From NCBI GenBank assembly GCA_030770425.1, contig JASJFT010000046.1, positions 186,001 to 250,000 on the forward strand: a stretch of DNA of 64,000 nt. Reading direction: 5' to 3'. The notes under the pieces are model-generated. The model was not told where the DNA came from and did no database searches. It saw nothing but the letters and a program-made list of their open reading frames with translations. The translations under genes were made by a program, and so were the position numbers. Of this stretch, positions 1-10,826 are shown piece by piece (the first letter of the stretch is position 1; every line of letters begins with the position of its first letter). Origin of the DNA: Darksidea phi (lineage: Eukaryota > Ascomycota > Dothideomycetes > Pleosporales > Lentitheciaceae).

Positions 1-619
1 GGACCCTGAAAACAATGCTTCCCGTTCGCTCAGCAATATTTAAGCAGGGTACCGGCGGATTAGTAGTTAGGTGGGTGACCACTAGCGAATTCCCGCTGTT
101 GTATGTTTTTGTTTTTGGCTGCCGAGAAGTGAATGTCTTGTGTTCTTTTGACTAGCAAAGCAGGCAGCCACTGGTGGTACTATGGGGTTTCTTTTTGCCG
201 AAAGGACAGGGCGTGACAAAGACTCAAGAACAACAGCAACGACATCACAAGCAAGCATTAAAAACGGATTGTTCAGGAGATCTATACATTTTTCGGCATG
301 TACCTAGATATGAACCGATCATTGACCGGCATTACGACTAAAGACTAGAAAGAGACGAGTCAATTGCTCGTCCAATCCTATCCACACAAGGAAATAAACC
401 AAGCGGATATGTAAAAACTCCAGATACCAATGCTAAAAGACAGACACGAAAGACTATATGCTATGTGCTAGCTAGCACGCCCAAGACATTAACAAGCATT
501 CCAATGGTGCATCTTCATTAACCCGGAGAGAAAAGGAAAATCGAATGGAGAGCTTGAACCCAAACCTCTATATAGGTGTTGTTATGTAGCAGAGAGATTA
601 GGGGAGTACAATGAGTTCT
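1..619. other. 3' flank of CFEM gene, no gene seen
   Basis: No convincing reading frame or RNA gene was recognised here. It lies downstream of the minus-strand CFEM-like gene and probably holds its 3' UTR. Confidence 0.5.
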
Positions 620-3229
620 TTACAGGGCGAAGAAGGCGAGGACGGCGCCGCCGAAGAGGGCACCCTTGAGCTGCACGTTGCGCGGCGAGGCGGCGCCCGT
701 GAACTCGGGGAGAGGGGCGGTGGGAGCGCCAGTTCCCGTGGGCATGACGACGGAGGTCAGACCCGAGGGACCAGTGGGGTATGGTGCACCGCCAGTGGTC
801 GTGGCAGGAGCCGGAGCAGGTGTGACACCGGGGTAGAGAGCGACGGGCTCGGTGGGGTTGGCACCAGGGACACCAGGAGCTTCGGTGGTGAAGCCGACCT
901 GAGGAACGGTGTAGGTGGAGCTGCCGACCTCGATGGTGGTGACTGGGTAAGTCGGAGCAGGCGCAGGCGGGGCGGGGGGCCCAGAAGGAGCGGCGGGACC
1001 AGTGGGTGCGGCGGGACCAGTAGGAGCAGCAGGACCAGTAGGAGCAGCAGGACCAGTAGGAGCGGCAGGACCAGTAGGAGCAGGAGTCGGGTTGATGGGG
1101 ATCTGAGACGGGCAGTTGGTGATGATGCCCGGGTTCTCTGGGACAGCGGGAGCGCAGATACCGATGAAGTACTGGACGGCCTCGGTCTGTTCCTGCTCGG
1201 TACCGCGGGCGGCAACACAAGCAAGCACGTTGTCAGTGAAGTCGGGGATCTTGCAGTAGCAGGCGGAATCGGTGTTGTCCTTGCACTGAGTGTTCACCTG
1301 GAGCCAGGTGTTGAGACAGCTGGGGAGGACATCAGGAGGAGTGTAGCCACCTGGAGGAGGCGGCGCATAAGAGGGCGTAGGCGTCGGCTGCTCGGGAGAG
1401 GTATTGGTGGTGAGAGTGGACTCGGTAGGAGGCGTGGTTGACTCGCAAGGCTTCTGACCGTAACCGGTACCGCAATCGGAGGGAGGCGGTGCGGTCCCAG
1501 GGGGCGGAGTGGAGGTAGACTCGCAAGGCGTTTGACCTTCGCCAGTGCCGCAGGTAGTTCCAGGAGGAGGCGGGGACTCAGTTGTCGTCTCCGGCGGCGA
1601 TGTCGTCTCAGGTGGAGATGTAGGGGTCTCAGATGGCGGCGAAGTTGTGTCTGGGGGCGGCGCAGTGGTAGATTCGCAAGGCTTCTGGCCATAACCGGTA
1701 CCGCAATCTGAGGGAGGAGATGTGGTCCCAGGGGGTGGGGTAGAGGTAGACTCGCAAGGCGTTTGACCTTCGCCAGTGCCGCAGGTGGTTCCAGGGGGAG
1801 GTGGGGACTCAGTTGTCGTCTCTGGGGGCGGGGTGGTCGTAGACTCGCATGGCTTTTGACCATAGCCGGTACCGCAGTCAGCAGGAGGCGACGTAGTCCC
1901 AGGAGGCGGGGGAGCTGTAGAGTCGCAAGGTTTCTGACCTTCCCCGGTACCGCAGGTAGTCTCGGGAGGAGGCGGGGGAGCTGTAGAGTCGCAAGGTTTC
2001 TGACCTTCCCCAGTACCGCAGGTAGTCTCGGGAGGAGGCGGGGTGGTAGTTCCCGGGGGCGGAGTGGTGCTCTCGCATGGCTTTTGACCATAGCCGGTAC
2101 CGCAGTCCGAAGGAGGCGACGTGGAGTCCGGAGGTGGGGTGGACGTAGAGTCGCAAGGCGTTTGGCCCTCGCCAGTACCGCAGGTAGTCTCGGGAGGAGG
2201 CGGGGACTCAGTTGTCGTCTCCGGCGGCGGGGTAGTAGTTCCCGGGGGCGGAGTGGTGCTCTCGCATGGCTTCTGACCATAACCGGTACCGCAGTCAGCA
2301 GGAGGTGACGTGGTGTCGGGGGGTGGGGCGGTCGTCGAGTTGCATGGCTTCTGGCCGTAACCGTCACCACAATCAGCAGGAGGCGAGGTAGTGCCAGGCG
2401 GTGGGGGAGAGTCAGTGGTGGTCTCTGGCGGGGGCGTGGTAGTATCCGGAGGAGGCGTAGTGGTGCTGTCGCAGGGCTTCTGGCCATAGCCATCACCGCA
2501 CTCAGGCTCGCAAGGCTTCTGGCCATAACCATTGCCGCACTCGGGCTTGCAAGGCTTCTGACCATAGCCGTCACCACACTCGGGCTTGGGCGGAGGAGTG
2601 TACGCCGGGGGAGGAGTGTACTCCTTGCCGGGGTTGCAGTCGAAGCCGATGTGATGAAGGCCAATCTCGCAGTCCTCCTTGTCCTCGCCATTGTCACCCT
2701 TGCCCTTGCCCGATCCCGGGGGAAGGTAGACCTCAACGGACTCGGCACCACCGCACTGGGTGTTCTTCACAGTCGTACCCTCCTTCTTGCAAGAAGACCT
2801 CTGCTTGCAAGTGGAGCCGTCAGGCATCTTGTAGTGGATGTCGACGTCGGTATCGTACTCGGTCGAGATCTGGAACTCGGTCGCCGAGAAACCATCCTTC
2901 TTGCCTTTGCAGGAGAATTTGGCGGGCTTGTCGTAGCCACACTTGTTCGAGAGGTGCTTAGGACCAAAGGTGCGCTTGGTGATGTGATCGCGCTTGCCGA
3001 AGGCAGTCTTGCACTTCCAGCCGCCGCTGAAGTCGAAGTTGCCGTCGTAGCTGTTACCGGGCGAGTCGCCGTCCTTGAGGTCGTCCCAGTTGTAACCGCC
3101 CTTTTGCTTCTCGGTACACTCGTTGTTGTTATACTCGGGGGTGTTGTAGTGGTTGGCGTTGCGGTTCCAGGTAGCGGCGACCTGTTGGGCAGCCAGCCCA
3201 GAGATGAGAAGGGCAATTGATGCCTTCAT
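620..3229 (-). CDS. Large CFEM-like, repeat-rich, GPI-anchored cell-surface protein
   Basis: Single-exon frame of 869 residues. The first about 19 residues are a secretion signal (MKASIALLISGLAAQQVAA). Residues about 20-200 form a Cys-rich domain I do not recognise. Next comes a long Pro/Thr/Ser-rich stalk with 14 copies of a Cys box of the type CGxGxGQxPC, in two flavours (GYGQKP and GEGQTP). A CFEM-like domain follows, from DVLPSC to about GICAP, then five PTGPAA repeats. The C-terminus has a hydrophobic tail (ALFGGAVLAFFAL) after a small-residue stretch, as expected for a GPI anchor. CFEM proteins bind heme or act in fungal walls and host interaction. Here only about six of the usual eight CFEM cysteines are visible, while the Asp before the central CxC is kept. 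The wall location is inferred. Unrelated long frames on the other strand are shadows of the repeat. Confidence 0.85.
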   Translation of the reverse strand: MKASIALLISGLAAQQVAATWNRNANHYNTPEYNNNECTEKQKGGYNWDDLKDGDSPGNSYDGNFDFSGGWKCKTAFGKRDHITKRTFGPKHLSNKCGYDKPAKFSCKGKKDGFSATEFQISTEYDTDVDIHYKMPDGSTCKQRSSCKKEGTTVKNTQCGGAESVEVYLPPGSGKGKGDNGEDKEDCEIGLHHIGFDCNPGKEYTPPPAYTPPPKPECGDGYGQKPCKPECGNGYGQKPCEPECGDGYGQKPCDSTTTPPPDTTTPPPETTTDSPPPPGTTSPPADCGDGYGQKPCNSTTAPPPDTTSPPADCGTGYGQKPCESTTPPPGTTTPPPETTTESPPPPETTCGTGEGQTPCDSTSTPPPDSTSPPSDCGTGYGQKPCESTTPPPGTTTPPPPETTCGTGEGQKPCDSTAPPPPPETTCGTGEGQKPCDSTAPPPPGTTSPPADCGTGYGQKPCESTTTPPPETTTESPPPPGTTCGTGEGQTPCESTSTPPPGTTSPPSDCGTGYGQKPCESTTAPPPDTTSPPSETPTSPPETTSPPETTTESPPPPGTTCGTGEGQTPCESTSTPPPGTAPPPSDCGTGYGQKPCESTTPPTESTLTTNTSPEQPTPTPSYAPPPPGGYTPPDVLPSCLNTWLQVNTQCKDNTDSACYCKIPDFTDNVLACVAARGTEQEQTEAVQYFIGICAPAVPENPGIITNCPSQIPINPTPAPTGPAAPTGPAAPTGPAAPTGPAAPTGPAAPSGPPAPPAPAPTYPVTTIEVGSSTYTVPQVGFTTEAPGVPGANPTEPVALYPGVTPAPAPATTTGGAPYPTGPSGLTSVVMPTGTGAPTAPLPEFTGAASPRNVQLKGALFGGAVLAFFAL
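1430..2600 (-). repeat. Tandem Cys-box/Pro-Thr repeats inside the CFEM-like gene
   Basis: Imperfect coding repeats encode Cys boxes (CGTGYGQKPC or CGTGEGQTPC) separated by Pro/Thr linkers of variable length; I count 14 boxes. Both box types alternate irregularly, and two adjacent GEGQKP units are nearly identical. This suggests expansion by unequal exchange. Confidence 0.85.
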
Positions 3230-6200
3230 GATGATGATGGTTGAACTATATTGGGGGAACGAAAGACAACAGTACTAAGACTGTGCGAATGAAGGGTGAA
3301 GACCCGCTTAACGATAGTAGAAACGGAAGTCGGTATGGGAATGGATACCAAAGAGACAAAGATAACGAATGACTTTGTCCCCAGCCCAACCCTGGATAGA
3401 CTATTAGAGAAAAGAGGAAGAAGGGAAGTGCTGATGATGGAGAGGGGAATGTGCTGCTGGACAAGGCATAGATAGATATACCCACCGGCTGCCTCCCTCC
3501 AGGCACGGACTTGAAACGGAGCCCATGAAACGGAGCGAGGAAACCAGTCCCTGATTGGAGCGTGTGGGGACAGGACTCAGCCACGGCCTTTGGACGAGGC
3601 CTCCATGCGCATTGTCGCGCGCTCGCGAGACCCATAGGGCGCCCCGTTGGACCAGAGTCGCTCGCCGGGAGGCATGCTTGCGAGTTGTTGTGGAGTGAGG
3701 CCGAACGGTTTGTGCGCAAGCGAGCCTGCAGGCGCTTCTGAAACGCCCAAAATAGGGGACGTGACCCTAGCGGCCATGCAGGTACGGGTCCAATGAGCGG
3801 CGCGGGATATCCCGGCTCTATCAAAAGGGCAACTCTCGGCCACTGGATGCCCGCTGGCTCCCAGTTCAGACAGCGTGTATTGGCCTCGAATAGATCGATC
3901 GGCGGCGTGGGTGGCCAGCGTGTAGCGCAGCTCTGCAAGACAGCGCCCGTCTTTCTCGTCGCCTCCCGCAATCGACATCGCCTCTTCGCCCGAAGCACAT
4001 GGCTGGAAAACACGGCTCGGAACCGTACGCAGCTCTTCTTTTGCCAGCACGATGCAACGTCGTCACGCAAGCCCGAGGCACAGTGCCCCTGCAGTAGCTA
4101 CGAGCCTGTTCCAAAAGAAGCAATGCAGCTCTTCCCGAGGGTGAAAGACCAGTCCGCTTCTTGCCGCTCCCGCCGCGCTAACTTGATCCGAGTCGCCATG
4201 GGCGCTCAAAGCGGATGCGCGGCCGTGCGGTCGTGTTTCAGGGATACTACCAGCGTTTGACGACTCACCCATCGAGCCAATCACACCATGTCGCCCACGG
4301 TCGCTTCACCGACGACGCAAAAGTAGGTTTAGAGCGCCTTCTCAAGCGCTGAGGAGGTCAATTGCACAGGGTCTGAACGGCGCTGTCAATGTCATGCGAG
4401 TATTGCTTCTGCCGCTCCCTCTGTCCTCTCGCCTCGTCAAGAAACAACATCGACCCCGCCCCCAGCCCGAGCACACATTGCAACTCCGGAGCTGCGAATA
4501 CGCCGTGCGGCAACACTCTAACCTGCAAGGCCACCGCCCGTCAGATACGGATGCGGCAACCGTTGACGGAGTTCGCGGTTAGTTCGGGGCTCGAACATTA
4601 CTCAATCGGAACGGCATGCACTGCGTAGGGGTGGCACAAGCCGGCTATCCTCAGCCTGCACGCACACGCCCGACGCCCTGCATACACTGTAAACGTCAGA
4701 CAGGCTGCAGACAGGCCGCTTGTCGGAGGTGGCTGTGTCACTCTGTGTCAGCTTGCTTTTGCGGCACGGTACCTGCAGCGCGGGAATGACGGGGAAGGAC
4801 ACGATGATGGATTCCCATGTCCGGATCGGTGTACTATCGCCCAATGGGGGACGAAGCGTACGCTATACCGCCCTCGGCCGTCTCGCCCTGAGCCCAACAT
4901 CTTGTTTGGGAGGGCTTTGCGATCACGGGAATCCTATTCACACACCTACTACAACTTTTCTCCCCCTTCTTTTCGCTCCCCTCCCATCTTCCAACACAAC
5001 CCAAGTCCCATCCCTCCTCACCTATTTCTGACCCGCCCCCTCAAGTCCGCCCCTCACGCTTCACATTTTATCGAAAATCTCCCTTTCCGTCCACATACCG
5101 ATCCCGCTCTCACCACCACCCTCGTAATCGCAAAACCCACCCATGCCCCAAGCACCACCACCCTCTATGAGACACACGTCATCACGCCGCCCCCTCCCCA
5201 TCTCCTACAAACACACCAGCAAACCATCCCTGCTACTCCCAACCCACCCCCCAGCGGTCCTCGTTTCAGCCCACGTCCGTCTAACCCGTTTCACACGTCC
5301 GAATAAAGCCTTTCGTTCAAAAATCCCTACCTACATACCCTGGAAACTCCTCGGTCCCGTCTTGCGGGCGCAATAATGAAAGGCGATCGCGTTCATGCAT
5401 GCCTGTTCCCAACTCAAGACGAGACCAGACCAGGCTAGAGAGCTTATTTTTACTCTACACATGTTTCGCGTTTATGATGTCAAACTACCTACACAACACA
5501 ACCTAACACAAAGTAATACCTATACCGTAACAGTAGCACAGTATCGCCGGACATCAGCGGCCCTACTTCTATACACACTATTAGCACCCATCCACCCATG
5601 CCTACATGCGTGCGTGCGTGCGTGCATGCGTGCTTCTCACAGCACTTCCTCAATGCAAACATCCAGAGTACTACAGAATACGTTTCCATCGTACACGTGC
5701 CAGGCCCATCTTCAAGCACAATGCTAGAATGCAACACACGCACCGTGGCAGCACCGAGTGAATAGGTGCAGGTGTAAGTGCAGAGCGCAAGCGCACATGC
5801 ACATGCCCGTCAAAATGGCTCGGCTCTGTTCTGTTCTCTCCGCACCGAGGAAAAAAAATAGAGACACTCTACACAAAACCAAGGCCATCGTGTTCATGCA
5901 TGGCTCTTTTGTACGAGGAACATCTCTCCGACGCAATGCAACAATCTTCTTCAACTTAGAGCAATTGGTCTCAATCGCACTTGCGAACTAATTATTGTCT
6001 GTATACGCAATGAACATTTACAACATGATGCCCGTGAATGTACGAGCACTCTATGTTTTCCGCGCAATAGTCGTAAAAGGCGCAGAGCATCTATTGTTGG
6101 CTAGGCATCCCTACCGTACATTCACTATCGCTAGTCAGGCCACTATAGTTAGTTAGCCTTAGACACATAGATAGGACACCCCCCGCTCCCGCCCATTGAC

Positions 6201-6657
6201 GAAATGTACGATAGAGTCCCGCCCTCTGCGCTTAGCTCGGAATGGGAGCACCGTGTCTCTGCGCCGTTACCTCCTCTACCTCCATGCGTGTTATGTAAAC
6301 GCATAACAACCAACTCTTTGTGTGCCATGTAAAATACCAAAAACCCCAAAAGATATCAACGCCGACCCCATCTCGGTACCCGTTTCGAAATAAGGAAAAG
6401 GAAAAGCCTTTGACCCTTCCCATAAAAACCGTGACCGTCATTTCCCAACGCCGATGGACTCCCGCTGTGGGGCCCGACCGTGCTTTTTCGTCGCCCAGAA
6501 CGCCCAAGGAAATAATACCCGAGTATACCGTGCTCTGCTTACGGGTCTGCCCAGTGCCCGGTGCCCATGAGTATGAACATGATGGTCGCCTCGACTCCAC
6601 CGTGCGAGAACATGCGCGTTGTGGCTGTCGGGCGCCTGGTAGGATTCGTATGACGCG
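3230..6657. other. Gene-poor intergenic region with pyrimidine tract
   Basis: Reading frames here (for example 3246-4070 and 3577-4050, both minus) show no recognisable domain and look like chance frames in GC-rich DNA. The part next to 3230 should hold the CFEM promoter. About 4915-5345 is strikingly C/T- and C/A-rich on the plus strand, like a fungal core promoter or 5' UTR, but no credible coding frame follows. A TGCG/TGCA simple repeat lies at 5606-5633. Confidence 0.5.
5606..5633. repeat. TGCG/TGCA simple repeat
   Basis: Short tandem tetranucleotide tract of TGCG units interrupted by TGCA. Confidence 0.8.
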
Positions 6658-8510
6658 TCACGCCTCTTCCTGGTCCTCAATCGTGATACGAACCACCTCA
6701 TGCTTTGCCGCACTCTTCTTGGACAGACAACACCGCGCCGCTGCTTGAACCCTAGCGTTGCTGTTCCTAGCCGCACGATTCATGAAAGGGATCTGCAATG
6801 CGCCGATCAAAGCAACGAGCGCAGATGCCCACCAAGCAAGAGGTGTGAAGTGCATGTCGATCGAAAGACCGTACAGAAGACCGGCAATCGGACTGGCCAT
6901 GGTTCGACAGGCTGCGCCAGTGCTAGCTGCGAGACCGTTGATCTTGCCGAGATGGCTTGGAGCAGGTGCGGCTTCTTTGATCATAATGAGGAGAAGCGGA
7001 TACGCCACGATCGAGGTCAAACTTCGTATGGTCAAGCACGCATAAATACCGGGATAGAGCAAGCTCTGAGGAAGTAAAGGAAGGAAAGGCACAACGAAGT
7101 ACGCAATAGGATGGCCAATCGTGACCAAGACGAGAAGCTTCCAGACGCCAAACCATGAGGCAAGAACTGGGAAGACAGCCGCTTGAATGAAGAGCTGAAT
7201 CAACCCATTGATGGACAGGATGATGCCGACGTCTTGAAGCGGTATTCCCAAGCCGCCTGCAAGTGATGCAGACGGAGCAATCGCGAACGAGGAAACGCCA
7301 TTGGCTCGCTTGTCCTGAAGGAAGATCGGGAGAAGGTGGTCGTATGTCATCTGCCTCAGGTCAGCTAGGAAGTATTGGTTCGAGATGATGACTCCTTACC
7401 GAGTGGTAGGTAAAGATGCCCAAAGCCACAACAAAAGTGAGGACAGTTCCGGTAATGACTTTTCTATTCGACGGAGAATCCTCAATCCACTCGCCGTTTG
7501 AGCGGACATGCCACATCTCATCACGCTGGACGTCTACAGCGTCAAACGTCCCATAGCATTCCGTTGCCAGGTTAGCTGGTGCATTGGCAGTGGCGCCTTG
7601 GGCCGGCAGAAGCGGAGTCTCGGCAGTGGAGGCATCAAGGTCTGCTTGGGTGCTCCAGGGTTGCATATCTGGGTGGGTTTCGTCAAGGAGAAAATAGCCT
7701 GCGACGATAGCAATGACAAGCAGCCCAGTACAAAGAAGATTTGGGAGAAGATATGGAAACTTGGCAAATAGGCCTGAAGAAGAAAAGGCATTGGGGAAGT
7801 TGTTCGCAGGTTCTGCGAAGTAGCCACCGATGGAAGCTGCAAAATCAGCAACGCAAGAAGAAGCAAGACCGGGGAGTAGGATGCTTACGTCCGATAATGG
7901 TTCCAATGCTCCATACGAACGGCATTACAGCGTACGCTTTGGCTACGATAGGGTCAGCTTGAGCCTCAAAAGGATATATACGTTACTCACGCTCATGCGC
8001 CGGATTCTTGATCAGCTCGCCAACCATGGTCTGGATGACTCCGACATTGCCATTCAGGATACCGCCGATGAGACGGCCGATGAGGGCAAGCCAGAAGCTC
8101 GGTGCGAACCCGACAACTAGTAGTGAAGTGACGGTGCCGAAACAACCCAGCAGGAGGACAGGCTTACGCCCGATTCGGTCGCTCAAACCACCCCAATACA
8201 TGCCCGTACATGCTTCGGCGAGGGAGAAGGCCGAGATAAGGATGCCCGCAAAGAACGGGGCTTGGGATTCGGGAGTGCCATAGTAGTCGACGAGCTTGAT
8301 GGCATACGGAAAGATTGAAGTAAGCGCGATTGGCTCTGCAACCCGAACGAGTGCTGCGATAGGTTGTTAGCCACTGTGCATCGTCTTGGCCAAGTGTGGG
8401 GTGCAACGGTGGCCCAATGCGGAAAGCGAGCACGCACCGAGAAGGAAAAGCTGCGCGGCAGGGAAATCGTCAGGCGTTCGAGGGCTTGTTCTTAGTCTGG
8501 TGAGTCCCAT
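6658..8510 (-). CDS. Major facilitator superfamily transporter (DHA1/ZIFL-like)
   Basis: Five exons on the minus strand: 8438-8510, 7991-8353, 7889-7942, 7400-7836 and 6658-7350. All introns are GT-AG, 48-84 nt long, and all phases match, giving 539 residues. The N-terminal half carries LVRVAEPIALTSIFPY and the MFS motif A (GGLSDRIGRKP), followed by WALIGRLIGG-like helices. A hydrophilic central loop after DETHPDMQP separates the two six-helix halves. The second half starts at the exon boundary MTYDHLLPIFLQ. The pattern fits fungal drug:proton antiporters related to plant zinc-induced-facilitator-like carriers. The substrate cannot be told. The start at 8510 is the first ATG in frame, and an upstream exon is possible. 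It would act in the plasma or vacuolar membrane. Confidence 0.85.
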
Positions 8511-9443
8511 ATCCCTAAACCTGATATGTATCTTACGATTACGCCAACACGCAAACAAATATCGGTGGCGAGCGCGAGGTACCCAAGATCAGACTTGAGA
8601 GACAGAAGCTCGCTTTTGTTTGCGTTCAGCGTCAAAGAGAGTCCCCAGGTATAGACAATCAGTTCGTGAATGCGAGCAGCACTGAAAGCAGAAGGAAAAG
8701 CAGTCGAAGGGGGTCGAGGAATGCGGAGAAGGGAATGAGAGGAAGGGCGAGGGACGAAGTTTATCTGAGCCCAGTGGAAAAGTGGTCCGCCGAGCCTTGG
8801 ACGAACGAGCAGCGGTCTGGCCGGGTTGGGACCGGCCGTGCGCGTGCGTTGTCGGAGGGGCCACGAGGGCATTCCTCCGACGCCTTTACCGGCTGCTTGC
8901 AGCTACCTTCACCCAAATCTAGCTCTCATAGTACATGGACATGGACGAGTCCGAATTGCGGTCAAAATAGTGCTCCATGGGGCCTACAGCTAAAGTAAGC
9001 GGACTGTGAAGCCAGTATGGGATTGCCTGCTAGTTGCCGTAAAAGGGCAAGTACGCGAGACGCTAGCACCGCTAGCGTATGTGGGGCAGGAGCCGCTGCA
9101 CCGGATTTGGCCACCCATCGAATCTTCGACGTAATTCTGCAGTCCAAGCTCTGGGAGAGACATTGAATCACTGGCGAGAGTAATAGTCCCAATTGTCACC
9201 ACTGCGAGGAACGAAACAATGGACATGTGTAGTACCGATGCCGCGTTACTCCATAGAAGCATTTTGGACAATATTAACATACAACCGTTGATTGAGGGTA
9301 CAGGGTACCTTGCTACTCATACAAACTAGCCTGCAATTGAACCGGCACTCGATCATCAGCGACTAAAACCTATCAAGTCGTATCCGTCATAGCTCTCAGA
9401 CAAAAGAAAGTCCCGTGTCCGTCCATCATCCATCGTCCCGCAT
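8511..9443. other. Intergenic region between MFS gene and Vip1-like gene
   Basis: This should contain the promoter of the MFS gene and the 3' UTR of the Vip1-like gene. No protein family was recognised in the small frames. Confidence 0.45.
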
Positions 9444-10262
9444 TTAGGTAGAGACCTTCGCGCACCCAGAGCAGGCACACTTGCCCTCAGGACAAGCGCA
9501 CTTGCCTGCCTCGGAAGCGCAATTGCACTGCGTCTTGTCAGATCCTTCCAGCGTGTGAACACCAGCCTCCTCCGCAGTCGGCTTCTCGCCAGCACCGCCC
9601 TGCTTCTTAAGATCGGCAAGATGGCGGGCCTCGTTGTGGACATCGACGACCGTCTTGTTGCCCGTCGCGTAGAATTGCCTCAGCTTCTGGCCTGTGGGGG
9701 TACCGGCTGCCTTATCGAAGTAAGAATACAGACTCCGCCAGACAGCAGTGCCCTTCTCCGTCAGGCCAAGCTTGGTGTCGACGGCCTGTGCCTTCTGTGT
9801 AGCCTGGAAGCGCTGGTCGAAGTTGTTCAGGGCATTCGTGAACTTGCTGCTGATGCCGTGCTGCTGGTCGATGGCGAGAGCCTTTTCGATAGCATGGTCG
9901 GAGATGGTGTAGCCGTGGGCGAGGTACTCAGCAATGATGCGGGCACGCGGCTTCTCCTCCTGCTCAATGTTGTGGTCTCCATCCTTGGCTTCCTCAGCCG
10001 AGGCAGACTTCTCGCCAGCGATCTCGTCGATAGACTTTGCCGAGCTGACCTTTACGGAGTTCGGACCGAGCTGGGTGTTATCCAACAAGAGAGCAGTCTT
10101 CGCGGCAGCGGGCTTCTCGAAGGTGACCGAGGCGGACTTCGTGTCGTTGTCGGTGGGAGTTACCGACATGTTTGAGATCTTGCCGCAGAAGCTGAAGAAG
10201 GACTTGATCTCATCTTCTGACGTCTTGGTGGAGATGTTCTCGACGTGTACGGTGGTGGCCAT
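9444..10262 (-). CDS. Vip1-like RRM protein with metallothionein-like C-terminal tail
   Basis: Single exon, 272 residues, starting at the ATG that opens MATTVHVENISTKTS. Residues about 4-75 are an RNA recognition motif (VHVENI as RNP2-like strand, then SASVTFEKP). A second conserved block runs about residues 110-230 (IIAEYLAHGYTISDHAIEKA, DQQHGISSKF, WRSLYSYFDKA), typical of fungal homologues of S. pombe Vip1. The last about 30 residues hold seven cysteines in CxC, CxC, CxCxxC arrangement (TQCNC, KCAC, KCACSGC), as in small metallothioneins. RNA binding is inferred from the RRM, and metal binding by the tail is inferred from Cys spacing. The upstream in-frame extension uses non-ATG codons and was left out. 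Confidence 0.85.
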   Translation of the reverse strand: MATTVHVENISTKTSEDEIKSFFSFCGKISNMSVTPTDNDTKSASVTFEKPAAAKTALLLDNTQLGPNSVKVSSAKSIDEIAGEKSASAEEAKDGDHNIEQEEKPRARIIAEYLAHGYTISDHAIEKALAIDQQHGISSKFTNALNNFDQRFQATQKAQAVDTKLGLTEKGTAVWRSLYSYFDKAAGTPTGQKLRQFYATGNKTVVDVHNEARHLADLKKQGGAGEKPTAEEAGVHTLEGSDKTQCNCASEAGKCACPEGKCACSGCAKVST

Positions 10263-10826
10263 CTTTGCGAGTGTGTGTTCAGCGGTGGTCCAATGAAGAT
10301 TGATGTGATGGCTTGTATGAGTGGAATCGAGGTGCTTTGTGAGAAGAACAGTCGGTTGAGTGGTGTGTGAGAGGGAGAAAGGTAAGAGAGGGGTCGTTAT
10401 AAGCGCGTAGAAGTGTAGGGAAGGCACGGTGAGGGGCGGAGCAAGCACGCGGCCCGATGACGTACATAAGGCTGTAACTGTGGCTGATATGGGTGGCGAG
10501 GCGTCACTAGCCTACCACAGAAGCTTCACGAAGCAACGCAGGCTTCACATGCAAATTATAAGATTGCCATGCCATCGGCTAACTATTATGGCTAGCGCTG
10601 TGAAGTACCTGGAGGCAGCAGAAGCCTATGTACTTGTAGCGTTCAAGATGCGCATGATCCAAAAGGTAAACATCAATACAGCTTTGAGTATCATGTAAAG
10701 AAGCCGGGTGGAACCCGATCTAACCTCTCGAGTCCTAAGTTTAATACATATAATCGAGACGGCGAAAAACGCCACCTGGACATATCTATATACAATGACG
10801 CTCATTCCACAGTGTCTCGCCGTGTC
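10263..10826. other. Intergenic region
   Basis: Promoter side of the Vip1-like gene and 3' side of the flavocytochrome gene. The plus-strand complement just above the start is A/G-rich, that is C/T-rich in the transcribed sense, as in many fungal 5' UTRs. No gene was seen. Confidence 0.45.

Noticed and set aside
1430..2600. Regular repeats that might suggest a CRISPR-like array
   Set aside because: They are coding, of variable spacing, and in a eukaryotic gene.
611..2751. Long frames on both strands opposite or shifted to the CFEM gene
   Set aside because: They are shadows of the repeat: Arg/Ser- or Leu/Pro-rich with no domain, while the 869-residue frame has a signal peptide, CFEM-like part and GPI tail.
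3246..4284. Frames of up to 274 residues on both strands upstream of the CFEM gene
   Set aside because: Overlapping frames on both strands, no family features, GC-rich chance frames.
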